Positions 10,954-21,897 of a stretch of 64,000 nt of DNA are shown here, piece after piece (the stretch's first letter is position 1; each line of letters opens with the position of its first letter). The translations under genes were made by a program, and so were the position numbers. The notes under the pieces are model-generated. The model was not told where the DNA came from, ran no database searches, and was given only the letters and a program-made list of their open reading frames with translations. The stretch covers positions 18,028,913 to 18,092,912 of the forward strand of contig NC_053147.1 of assembly GCF_016808335.1 (NCBI RefSeq), given 5' to 3'. The stretch is from Panicum virgatum. Lineage: Eukaryota; Streptophyta; Magnoliopsida; Poales; Poaceae.

Positions 10954-13900
10954 TTATTCTGAGTCGCTGTCCATATCGTGCATAGCTTTCAATCCCCTGG
11001 GGCGCTGCAAAATCAGGTAAAATATCAGGTGACTGAATTCCTTCATGAGTATGATATAGGATTTGTAGTGGCGAGCTGCAGTCTGAAGTTGATATCAACA
11101 TTCGAGTCCACCCACCTTCTTGGAAACCTTCTTCTCTCGGACTTCATATCTTTCCAGAGTCAAGTCACAAAGCCACGTTCCCGGGCAGACAAACTGCGAA
11201 GGATGAAGAAAATTCAGGCAGGAATAACAGAATGATGACATTTCTAATATGCACCTCAAGATAAACATATGCGGAAAATAGTAGACATCAAAGTTTTCTT
11301 AGGCTTAGTTCCAACTTCCAAGCATGCTTGACCAAAATAAATAGCACAGTAATATATTGGAGATGGAAATAAACTGAGATAGGAAAACAAATACGGCTCA
11401 ATAGCCACTGCATATATTAGCTAATTAGTACAACAATTGCATTGGTCTCAAGACATCAAGACTAGCAAATTAGTTCTGTCGTTTGAAATAAGGGTGCTTT
11501 CTGATAGTACTTAGTAGGGACCAACGGTGTCAGAGCAACTCATCAAGCATTGAGGGGACACCCAGGGAGCATCAGTTTTTAAACAAAATTATTTGCTTCG
11601 GACAGAAGCATGCTGTGGTGTTATAGATGCTTCTGGCAAGCAAATTAAATCTCCAGGTATAAGAAAGGAGGTATCCATCGAATGCTATTTTATTTGCAGG
11701 CCTCCTATGGGTCAAGGGGCAACGCAGACAGCGTGCACAGAGGTGGCCCATGTGACCTGATGCCCAGTATGGCTATATCTATTAAATATTGCGTATCCAA
11801 AATGATTTACAGCCCTGGTAGATCCTTGCATTCCAGGGATGACCTATAGTTTGGAGTTGATTATTGTTCTTTTAAACATGGACAGAAAGTAGATAACTGC
11901 TGTCTCCTAGTATTTTGAAATTTTGAGTTAGGAATATCTCCACAAGCAATGTATTCTTATTTATTATCCGTTCCTGTGGACTATATAGAATCCTATGCGC
12001 ATTGATGTGGACTGAACACAATCAAACTGAAAATAAATTGTTAAAATTGAAAGTTAATATGCGAGGGTCATACATTGACAGTTCTCTGGATGACTTTGGC
12101 TCTTTTCTTGGGTCTTTGAGGCAGCTTGGATCCTTTGAAAACCAGAAAATCCTCTTCCTTTTCCCTGTTTGACAGGGCGATTGCAAACTTTGGCCAGATG
12201 GATCCCTCACTCCCTGATGAAGAGCCTTTCTTGTCATCTGGAAAGGTCTGTGGAACTCCGTTGTTGTTGCTACCTCTACCAGCGTGTTCCCTGTCTGGTG
12301 AAGCAACCATGTGGATGCTGTTGTGCTGCTGTTGCTGCGCTGGCGATTTCATGGTTGCAAACTCTTCTGAGTTCCTACAAATTCAGTAACAACATATAGA
12401 TTAGAAAAGATTCAGAAGAATGCCTGATTAGTTTCAATCTATCAAGCAACAAGCATCCTGTTGCTCATATGTAAGGCCTAGCAAAAAGATAAGGGATACA
12501 CAACACAACGAACAGAATCACCCATGTTCTAATAATGGAAATGTCCATGAACCTAACTTCAAGATATATTGATTCGAATACGATTCAATGACACCATGCA
12601 TGCTTTTCACAATTTTTTTTAGGAAAGTAGGATGCGTATAATGTGGTCGATGTATTGCATTGAGCCTCTAGGACGAATATATAGGAGTATATGGCTTGTA
12701 GGGCAAGTAGCCTCTCCTAGAGATACAACAACAACATAGCTTTTTTTCCCAAGCAAGTTGGGGTAGGCTAGAGATGAAACTCGAAAGAAATAAGTTCAAG
12801 GTTCAGGCACATTGATAGCTAGTCTCCAAGCGCTCCTATCTAAAACTATCTCTTTAGAGATATTCCAATCCTTAAGGTCTCTCTTAACCGACTCATCCCA
12901 CGTCAGTTTAGGTCTACCTCTACCCCTCTTTACATTATCGACCCGCTCAAGAACCCCATTACGCACCGGCGCCTCAGGAGGCCTTCGTTGGACATGTCCA
13001 AACCATCTCAGCCGATGCTGGGTAAATTTCTCCTCAATTGGTGCCACTCCGACCCTATCCCGAATAACATCGTTCCGGACTCTATCCCTCCTTGTGTGCC
13101 CGCAAAACCACCGCAACATCCGCATCTCTGCTACACTCAGTTGCTGGACATGTCGCCTTTTTGTAGGCCAACATTCAGCACCGTATAGCATCGCCGGACG
13201 AATTGCTGTCCTATAGAATTTGTCTTTTAGCTTTTGTGGCACCCTCTTGTCACAAAGGTTGCCAGAAGCTTGCCGCCATTTCAACCAGCCAGCTGAAATT
13301 CTATGCCTAACATCTTCATCAATGTCGCCATCCTTTTGTAGCCTCTCCTAGAGATAAGGAAGGTTATTCCGGGATTACAATCAATCCTAAACTAACCATA
13401 TCCGGAGCTGCCTAATATACTCTAACATCTCCCCGCAGTCGTAGCGGTAGCAACACGAACGGTCAGACTAGAGAACAATGGAGACGTATCGCCCCTGCAA
13501 TCGGAACGCCGGTGCGAAAGCTTTGACTGGAGACTCATGCAGGTGATAGCCCTTTAGTGCCGTAGTAGCCGAAGTCGAGGTGGACGTGGTCGAAGCCGTG
13601 GAGGGGGAGCGGGTCGAAGCGTCGTCGAGGTGCTCGAGTACACAAACTCAGCAGCTTCTTGCCAAAGACAGCAGCAGGACGGTGCAGCGGATGACGATGG
13701 TAGACGGCGCGGTTTGCGACTTAGGTCATGCTCAGAACAAGGGTGGCGACAGCGCAGTTTGCAGCAAGTGTCGCGTTCAGATCAGGGGTGGCGACGACGT
13801 CTTCCTTCAGGAACATTGGCGGCGATGTCCGCGCGAGAACGGCTGGAGGCGCAGAGGCGGATCGAGTGCCTGCTTGACGAAGACCGGCGGCGAGTGGCGC

Positions 13901-16758
13901 CATCGCCTGAAAAGACGACGACACCGGTAGGATGGCTTGATCACGAACATCGTTGCTGCAGCCTGGAGGGCGCAGCAACAACCTCGTCCTTCGGGAGTGT
14001 CGACGATGAACGGCGACGAACGGCAGGGCAACGCAAACCCGATAACGAATCGGGAAAAACCTAAAAAATCACACAGCAGCAGGAGGACCATGGGTACATC
14101 TTGGGTGCACCTAGCGATTAGCCCCTCCCTCACCCTCATCCTTATCTCCCCATGCAAGAGAGAAAGGCAGGCAGGGCAGAGCAAAACAGCGGCACCCGAT
14201 GGCGGCCACCTACGCGGAAGCAGCGGCCCCCACGGCGGCGCCGGGCGGTCTCGTTGACGCCGGTGGCCCCACGCGTAGCGGCCCTGGACGCGGGCGTCCA
14301 CCCGCGCGGAGGGGTGCGGCCCGCATCCACGCGCTCGGCGGCAGCCACCCGCGAGGAGGCAGCGGCGCCCACCGCGCGCCCGGCGGCTGGCCCCACGCGG
14401 AGCGGTACTAGATGCTGGCGGCGCCTGCCCGCGCGGAGGGGGCGGCCTGCATCCACGCGCTCGGCGGCAGCCACCCGCGAGGAGGCAGCGACGCCCACCG
14501 CGCACTCGGCGGCTGGCCCCACGTGGAGCGGCCCTGGATGCTGGCAGTGCCTGCCTGCGCGGAGGGGACGGCGGCGACGGATCCTAGCGGCGAAGTAGGT
14601 CTCCTTGCTGTGCTGGATGACGACAGGCACGATGGATCTTAGGGATCTCCGTCGGGCATCCTACGAGGGCGCTGCCCCCGGCGGAGATCGATCTCCCCGG
14701 GGGCGGCGCGACGGCAGCGGAAGCGGAAGCCTAGGTCGAAACCCTAACTCGTGATACCATGTAGGAAAATAGGATGCGTATAATGTGGCCGATGTATTGC
14801 ATTGAGCCTCTAGGGCAAATATATAAGAGTACATGGCTTGGAGGGCAAGTAGCCTCTCCTAGAAATAATGAAGGTTATTCCGGGATTACAATCAATCCTA
14901 AACTAACCATATCCGGAGTTGCCTAATATACTCCAACATTTTTGTATTTTTTAAATGAAAATGAGACATGGATTACGCAATATGGATTTATAGCAGTTTT
15001 GCGGTCTGCTGGCACGAAAGAGGGACATTCCAATGGTTACATTTCAAAAAATGATAATCGAATGCTAGATGTTTAACACTCTTGAAATTAACTTCAACAG
15101 ATTATTAAAATTCTGAAATAGGGAGAAGGCAAAAAATCATGATTCACCTCCAACTTAGGGGAAAGGGGCAGTATAGAAGGCAAAAACTTCCACCAATTAC
15201 CTATGTCAACGCTTCATTCTGTCCAGGCAAGAAACTATGAATTCAAGGAGAAGAGGGGAAGGGAGAGCAATGAATGAGCGAGTCCTCACCATCCACTTTA
15301 CGTGTGGTGGTGACTGATTTGAGATAAATTTGGTGTTTCTTCTGAATCCAAAATTAGTCAAAAAAATATAGTTCATATGATGTGACCTCAGAGTCCAAAG
15401 ATAGCCATAGATGAAGGCACCAAAGTACTGAACATTTAGCCATCAAAGAACATCTATCATAGTGCTGATAAGCCTTTTTTAAGAGACAATGCTGATAATC
15501 TCTTGACACCAGTCTCATCTCGTAGCTCTTTTTTCATAAATAGTTCCAGTACAGCAAAATCACGGATCAGTTTGGGAAAAGTGTACCAGCAAAAAGGACA
15601 GGTAAGTCATGTGATGCAGAAAGCAAACTGAAAAGTAAGCTAGAATTCCTGAAAATTTAGAGAATAAATTCAAATACAGATAATTCAGCTGGATTAATCA
15701 AAGATGGAGACATACTAATTTGCTGGTCCTCAAACTCCAGATACCAACTCAACTTGAATGATACCGAAACAAGACTAGATAAATCAAACTACACTTTATT
15801 TCAGTGTTAGTAACTAAAATCAGGCTCTCTGTTGTAAGCATTAGCTTCTTTCAGTCTTATAGGAACTAAATTTGAGTGACGCGAGGAACCAACCAATACA
15901 CAGTTTAACGAGACAGATTAGTACTCCCCCGATAATATAAATCAAGATTCAAACAGGATAAAGAACTAGAAAAACCTAGCATGTAGCATCCACATACCGA
16001 ATTCGGCAATATTGGACATGGACTATTCCATACTTCAGGAAGAAAATAAAGCTGGACCAATCAACACCATAAGCCAATCAATGCCCATCATGCAATCGTG
16101 CTTCCCCAACAGAACCAAAAACTTCACTGCTTTGCCTAACATGCAGGCCCCTCTACAAAAAAGGGGGCAAGTCTGCTATTTTCAGTTCTTCAGGAAAAAG
16201 ACAGACCACATCTTCGTATTATTATGTGTCCACCGTTCGTTCAAATTGAATTTCTCTTCAAATCAAAACTAAACCAGCTCAGGCTTCTGCTCTTCTGATC
16301 GATGGACGATGGCACGTGCCCAAGACGACATAACGTGACAGCCAGTTGTTGCTATAACAGTTTACCCAATAGCCCCAAAATGGGCACTAGTTTAACCAGT
16401 AGCCACCAAACCAAAGCAATCATTCAGAGAGCACACGCAACTCGCACATCGACACCAAGATCGATAAAAAAAAATTCAGAGAAGAGAACAAAGGCACGGA
16501 CCTGAGGACGCGGTGATGAGCATGGCCGGTTGGGTGGTGCTGCGCGGCCGCTACTGCTGCCGCTGCGGCGGCGCGGCGCTGGCCGATGGCGGCCTTCTCG
16601 GCGGCTGCGGTGGCGGCGGCCTCGACGTCGCGACGTTGCACCTTGACGCAGCGCAGGCGCTTCCGGTTGCCCCACTGCAACAGCAGGTCGCGCTCCGCCG
16701 CGGTGCCACCGCGCGAGGAGCCCCGCGTGTGGTAGTGGTTTCTCCCCTCTTTCTCCAT
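10954..16758 (-). CDS. DUF1639 family protein
   Basis: There are four coding exons, 16758-16502, 12374-12074, 11193-11116 and 11004-10954, joined in phase to 228 residues. Exon 1 is alanine-rich and basic. Exon 2 contains GSIWPKFAIALSNREKEEDF and LPQRPKKRAKVIQR. Exon 3 contains CPGTWLCDLTLERYEVREKK, and exon 4 ends RPRGLKAMHDMDSDSE. The order LP-RPKKR-KVIQR, then W-DLT-ERYEVREKKV, is the DUF1639 signature, a plant family without a firm biochemical role. The first coding intron is 4.1 kb and holds a nested retrotransposon pair. A further intron lies in the 5' UTR, from 18164 down to 16771, with the UTR exon above it. Confidence 0.9.
12726..13337 (-). mobile_element. 5'-truncated RTE-type LINE nested in the LTR
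   Basis: The insertion is flanked by a perfect 19-bp duplication, GTAGCCTCTCCTAGAGATA (12707-12725 and 13338-13356). The minus-strand frame 13284-12796 has the typical C-terminal end of plant RTE ORF, with AIRPAMLYGAECWPTKRRH, MRMLRWFCGHTRRDRVRN and SAWRLAINVPEP. The 3' end is the TTGTTGTTGTA tail typical of this group. Only the last part of the element is present. Confidence 0.92.
14287..14575. repeat. About 125-bp GC-rich tandem repeat inside the Copia-like element
   Basis: Units containing CGCGCGGAGGG and ATCCACGCGCTCGGCGG recur at about 124-126 base spacing, with two and a half copies. Open frames across this stretch on both strands are an effect of the repeat. Confidence 0.8.
14944..16501. 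other. Remainder of the large DUF1639 intron
   Basis: This is AT-rich DNA with no recognised gene or element. The donor CTCAG/GTCCGT at its right end defines the exon 1 boundary. Confidence 0.6.
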
Positions 16759-16770
16759 TTTCCCGACGGG

Positions 16771-18164
16771 CTGAAATTCCAGTGTACAGAAGGGATGAGG
16801 TCACAGTGAAACTGGAGTAATGATAACGTAAATTGAACGAAAAAAATGCTGGAAAAAAAAATCAAAACTCAGATCAGTTGATAGATAAAAGAATCTCAAA
16901 GATCAGAGAAGTCGTCCAATATAATTATCTGCATGGATTTATGCAAAACCAAATAAAGGAGGAGAAATTGGAAGGCAGGAGATTGGTTGAATTGGGATGA
17001 GTCGTCAAGACATGGATAAATCTCTGTTTAATTTCTTCTCATTTCACAAAAAAAAAGAATTCTTACTTCAAAAGACTTTTGGAAAGGGATAAGTGATTCC
17101 ACTGACCGATCAATTTCTGTGATAAAGGGGATGACCACTGAAAATCTGAAATCTAACTCAACTTTAACCGACTGATCAAATCAACAAAGGGAAAGCGGGG
17201 GAAAATGGTGAGCTTGTTTCTGGGAAAGAAATTGGTGAGCTACTGGTTTTCTGATTGAACCCATGTCAAACCAGGAAAAGCTAAAATAAATCAAATTGGA
17301 ATAAAAATATAATTCAGATAAATGGAACTCATTTACTCAAGACTAATTTTGAAGAAAACAAGCAATCAATCAAATCTAAAATCTGGGCACTGTGCTGTAT
17401 TGTACCCAATTTTTCGTTATTGCAAATTCAACAATTTGAGACAGCGACAAAAAATCAGCATAAGTACAAGAAAGACATAAGAAGGGGAAAAGAGACTGAA
17501 ATGTGCAAACTTTACGGTTGTAGGATATAGAACGCCATCAGAAAACAGGGGAAAACGGAGGAGATCCAAAACAACAACCGAACACCTCCTGGTTCCGGCT
17601 CCTCATCCAACCGCCCCACCGAGGAACACCAAATGAAACAATTAAAGGAATCCCACCTCGCAGACCAGCAGCAAAAAGATTGTTCAGTAAAATCGTTCGA
17701 TCCGAATCAGTTTAACTCCCAAGTTCCAAACACGGGAATCAAAAGTCAAAACAGCTCAGATTGCGCTCGATCGTAGCGCAAACTGATTCAGGTCATGCCG
17801 AAATGCAGCTCCGGGAGATTTGAATTCAAATAATCCACTTCAGATATCCCCACACTTCATGAGGGATCTCGCAAGCACAGAACCAGAGGAATCCCAGCAC
17901 AGGAAGAAAAGCGCAGGCAGAATAAGAATCCCAGCAAGAAAAAAAGGGGGCGGTCGTTCCGATCAATTAACCACCCATGAAGAACCTTACAAATCGAGAA
18001 TTCAAACAAATCACAAGTAGCAACTCGCAAAAATTCAAAGGTAAACTTGCCATCGGAGTGCGAACCTCCCAGCTCCAATCCGCGCCAAAATTACCGCTGG
18101 AAACAGCAACAATCGGGGGAAAGAGCAAAGGAACCGCAGTTCGGCGAACTGGGAGGAGCAGTAC
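16771..18164 (-). other. 5' UTR intron of the DUF1639 gene
   Basis: A donor (TTTTCAG/GTACTG at 18165/18164) and an acceptor (GGAATTTCAG before 16770) bracket 1.4 kb of AT-rich DNA without coding potential. The acceptor lies 12 bases before the ATG. The model is inferred from splice signals only. Confidence 0.6.
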
Positions 18165-18396
18165 CTGAAAACACCGCGCGCGCCTCCGCGCCCTCCAATT
18201 CACCTTCCGGGACTAGCAATTCTCCGCTCCTCTTCTCCACCAGGAGAAATACAGATCAAGCAGAGGAATGGATTCTTCGAGGCAGAGGTTTCGCGGTAAA
18301 CGGAATCGGAGGAAATTCCGGACGCCCCTGTGCCCGTGTTCCTCCCTCCTCGTCCTCTCTGGAAGCCAGGTGCGGAGGGAGAAGGAGGCCTTGGCA

Positions 18397-18403
18397 TTTT
18401 ATA
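18397..18403 (-). promoter_or_regulatory. TATA box of the DUF1639 gene
   Basis: TATAAAA on the minus strand lies about 230 bases before the putative UTR donor. TGGGCC-type site II motifs occur further upstream at about 18660-18690. Confidence 0.55.
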
Positions 18404-18409
18404 TGCTCC

Positions 18410-19048
18410 TCCGTTCTCCCCCCGCTCCTGACCCCTCGGGGACTCCACTCCAGAACCGGATCCTATCAGCGCAGCGACGGGCCACGCCCAGCCGTTGATC
18501 TCCAGGTGGACTGCCTGGATCGTCCCAGCTCGTCACTCTTCCCTGATGTGAAATTCCCAGTTTTCTTTTTTCTTTTTGATTGCCCCAGTTTTCTTTTTAG
18601 AGGCCCTGTGAAATGTCCAGCACTCCAGCTGTTACGCGAGCGACCCTGATATGCCATGCCTTGGGCCGGGCCAGTGTCTAGTGGGCCAGCCCAATCACTT
18701 GCTTTGACGCTTTGACCAGGCTGAATAACGTTGACCGCGGCCCAGTTTTCCAATGAAACGTAATGCAAAAGATGATGCTTAAATCCTTGCCAGTTCATGT
18801 TCATCCATGTTTCGATCGAAACTCTATACTTATAAATATACAAAAACAATCCTACTAACTGATATGTACTGCAAAGAAACGATGGTGCGGATCAACCTCT
18901 CAAATAAAATCCAGATCTAACCTCTGTCTAAAAAGGCAACAACATTTGCATTCAGAAGCATGTTTCTTCAGATAGACAATACACTTCTGAATCCTGTTGC
19001 TACTGATTTACGTTTGCACGTTTCCAAAACAAGATTCTTCCTGTCCTT
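18410..19048. other. Upstream flank of the DUF1639 gene
   Basis: No gene was found. Several GGGCC/GGCCC motifs near 18660-18690 may belong to the promoter. Confidence 0.45.
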
Positions 19049-19062
19049 GCATCTTCCGCAAC

Positions 19063-19740
19063 TTTTTTTTTTGCGAGGAGTGCAACATATATTAAAGTAA
19101 AGGCACAGTACAATCCTTTCTTGCAGAAAGGTCCCCGAGTAACATAAAAATAACAACAAGGTCCTGACCGCTACTATTTTTCTTCTTTCCCCGATCTTGC
19201 CGGCACCAGGAAATCGCTGGCCATCGAGCAAGGCCCCTGGACTTCACACCGCCTCTCATCGCCAAGCCGAACCAAAAAGCGGACCCCAAACATTGGTAAG
19301 CTGCAAGAAATCCACGATACGTGACCACAGCTGTCGGCTCCTTTGCTCCGGCCCCACCCACAACCGTCATCCTTGAAGACCAGAGCACCACCCCAACACC
19401 GGTGATAACAGCACCAGCAACAACCCAAAGGAAGAGCCCCGAACTAGCTCCATCTGAAGCTCGTAGAGGGTCTTCAGACCGAAGCCGGAGGAGCCCCACA
19501 AGTCCGCCGCTGCCACCAGAGCTCATGACAACGAGGTGGACAAAGACCTGGGGAGATTTATTCCATGGTGGCCGCGCCGCCTCCACCAAACAAGCGCAGC
19601 CGGAAACTAACCTCGTTCTGTTGCCGCCGATGAAACCAGAGATGAAGACTCCCCTCCATCGCCCGCCGTGCCCACAACAGCAGAAGAGGACCACCCTCAC
19701 TGACGGACCAGGACCGTCGGAGCAAAATAAGCCGCCATGA
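19063..19740 (-). mobile_element. 5'-truncated poly(A) retro-insertion, probably LINE
   Basis: The insertion is flanked by a 14-bp direct repeat, GCATCTTCCGCAAC (19049-19062 and 19741-19754). A T-run at its left edge is a poly(A) tail on the minus strand. A long minus-strand open frame within it matches no family I can name. The layout fits target-primed insertion of a LINE or of a processed transcript. Confidence 0.75.
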
Positions 19741-19754
19741 GCATCTTCCGCAAC

Positions 19755-21890
19755 GTTCAAGATGGAGCGAGTGAATTGCACTCCTAGACGGAATGCAGAC
19801 TTGCAGAGAGTACATACTGAGAATCATGTATGTGTATGGTAAATAAAAGGATGCTCAAAACCGTTTGTTGTCGGAACAGACATTAATATTTTATTCTTCG
19901 CGATTGGTGACATGTCAGCCCAAAAAGTGAACCAAATGGCAGTGCTACTGTGCCAGTATGAATTGGAACCTATTTATCCCCAGAGTACAAGCAGATCACT
20001 CCAAACTTTGGTGATTATTTTGCTCCATTCCATGGTTTTGTATGCGAGAGACAAGATAATTAGCATCCAAAACGATTGCAAATTATAGCATGAACACACA
20101 CTATCATAGAGCAGCAATCCGAAGCACAGAACTTGTCTTCTACAACCATAACAAGAAACCAGAACAACGAATATGAAACTAAAACCAGTTCAGTTCTGAT
20201 GCTAGTGTTATCCATAAGCATAAGTAGAGACCATTAGGTCACACGGTACAGCCATGCATTTTACAGTAACAATATCTCATGATTATTCGCAGTATCTATG
20301 AGAAGCTACATACTCGAATAGCAGCATTAAGGATTTATAAATTTTCAACTTTGAATACACACATACCAGGATATACTGGTGAACCTCAAACCAAAAGGAA
20401 AGAGCCAGTGGTCCAATGCAAAGTCCTGAATGATGGCATGGCAATCAATTGTGTAGCATTGATTACCCACGACACACCACACCAAAAGACAAACCAATTC
20501 TAAACTTAATATTGTCCACAAGCATAAAAGAATATCAGGGAATAACAATAATAAATGATAATATCGCTTCATCATGAACAGTTGCATCTGCTGAACACAC
20601 TAACAATGTACTGACTACATTCAAGCAAGTGAATTGCCCTCTTGAATGAACATATCTCCAGAGAGGCAACTTATCAGTCTTAAGATCGCAAAGGGCAGAT
20701 ATGACGGTCCCTTACATCATGTAGAGGAAGGGAATTCCTTTTTAGAATGAACAGTTCTTAAGTCATTTTTCACAAGTGACAACAAGCACGTGATTGCAAA
20801 TTGAAGACTGCAAATGAAGTTAGAACCCAACATTACGTATGGATCTTGCTAATTTTATTGTGGTGCTATCAACTCATACTTCAGGCTATTCGGTATGGAT
20901 GTGCTGAGATGAAAACTAAAGAAATCCACCTATTACATAAAAACAATGATGTCAGAACTTTAAAATAGTACAAGAAAAACTTTATTTTACAGAGCCACTG
21001 CAGTGCAAGATGCATTCTTCAGTAACCCGTAGTGAACCACAGAAGACATGTTCTGTTGAAATAAATGGTAAATGTCATATATCTTTCTTCACGTAATACA
21101 GACTGGAACTGACTGGACAAATAACACAAAACAGCAGCTAAGTGATTACAGTATGCAAAAGACATTGCCAGTTCTTGAGTTAGTGTTTACCTATAAGAAT
21201 AATAAGGATGACATTGCTACATCATGACGAAGGCATATGCAAATGAAAGTTATGATTTGGAACAGTATATTAGACTCGAGATGAGGCAATTGAATTGCAC
21301 TCCAAAAAAATATCTACCTGTACTAGCCAGAAAGGTGGTTTATCAGTCTAAAAGGACAAACAAATAGCAGTTCACTTCTTTCAGTTTCAGGAGTGGTAAC
21401 AAACACCTCATTGCAAATAATGGAGACTGAATAGAAAATAATCAAGAGCAAAGATAGTGATCTTGCCAAATTAGTTGTACTAAGCTTGCATGATACTGAT
21501 GTGCTGAAAACAAAATGAAGATTAAACATCATCATTGATTATATTAAAACACTGCTGCTGCATCTCTTTAGAACACTATAATACAAGTTATTTTACTGAA
21601 TATTGTTGGTTATGTATGCTTCTCTTCGATTATCCAAATCTGTGCCCAAGAGGTTCATAATAAAATGAAAAAAGCAAACTGCGGTACAATAAAGAAGATA
21701 ATAAACAGGCTTAGCTTAGCATATGCAGTTGTTGATCAGCTGGCTAATACATTACATCAATAAAACTGGGAGCATTATGCATACATAACTTATGTATTTT
21801 ATTCAACTCGCACACATCAGAGATCGCTTCAGAACTACTTGACACATGTTTATAGATTACAACTCGCTCATGCATTTTATTTACCACATG
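19755..21890. other. Intergenic AT-rich DNA with an old direct duplication
   Basis: No gene was recognised. Segments at about 20500-20930 and 21180-21530 resemble each other in the same order, with heavy divergence. Confidence 0.4.
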
Positions 21891-21897
21891 TTGGAGA

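Larger units (their letters stand above)
12618..14938 (-). mobile_element. Non-autonomous Copia-like LTR retrotransposon
   Basis: Two LTRs of 179 bases lie at 14760-14938 and, once the nested LINE is set aside, at 12618-13427. Read on the minus strand they start TGTTGGAGTATATTAGG and end TCCTACA. Next to the upstream LTR is TGGTATCACGAG, close to the initiator-methionine tRNA primer site used by Copia elements. Next to the other LTR is a purine tract, GCGGGGAGA. The element is flanked by TTTTT on both sides (12613-12617 and 14939-14943). The internal part is about 1.3 kb, GC-rich, and shows no gag or pol domain, so it depends on another element. It lies in the first coding intron of the DUF1639 gene, in the same orientation as the gene. 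Confidence 0.88.

Noticed and set aside
13807..14630. Long overlapping frames on both strands
   Set aside because: They follow a GC-rich tandem repeat inside a non-autonomous element; the sequence is low in complexity and shows no domain.
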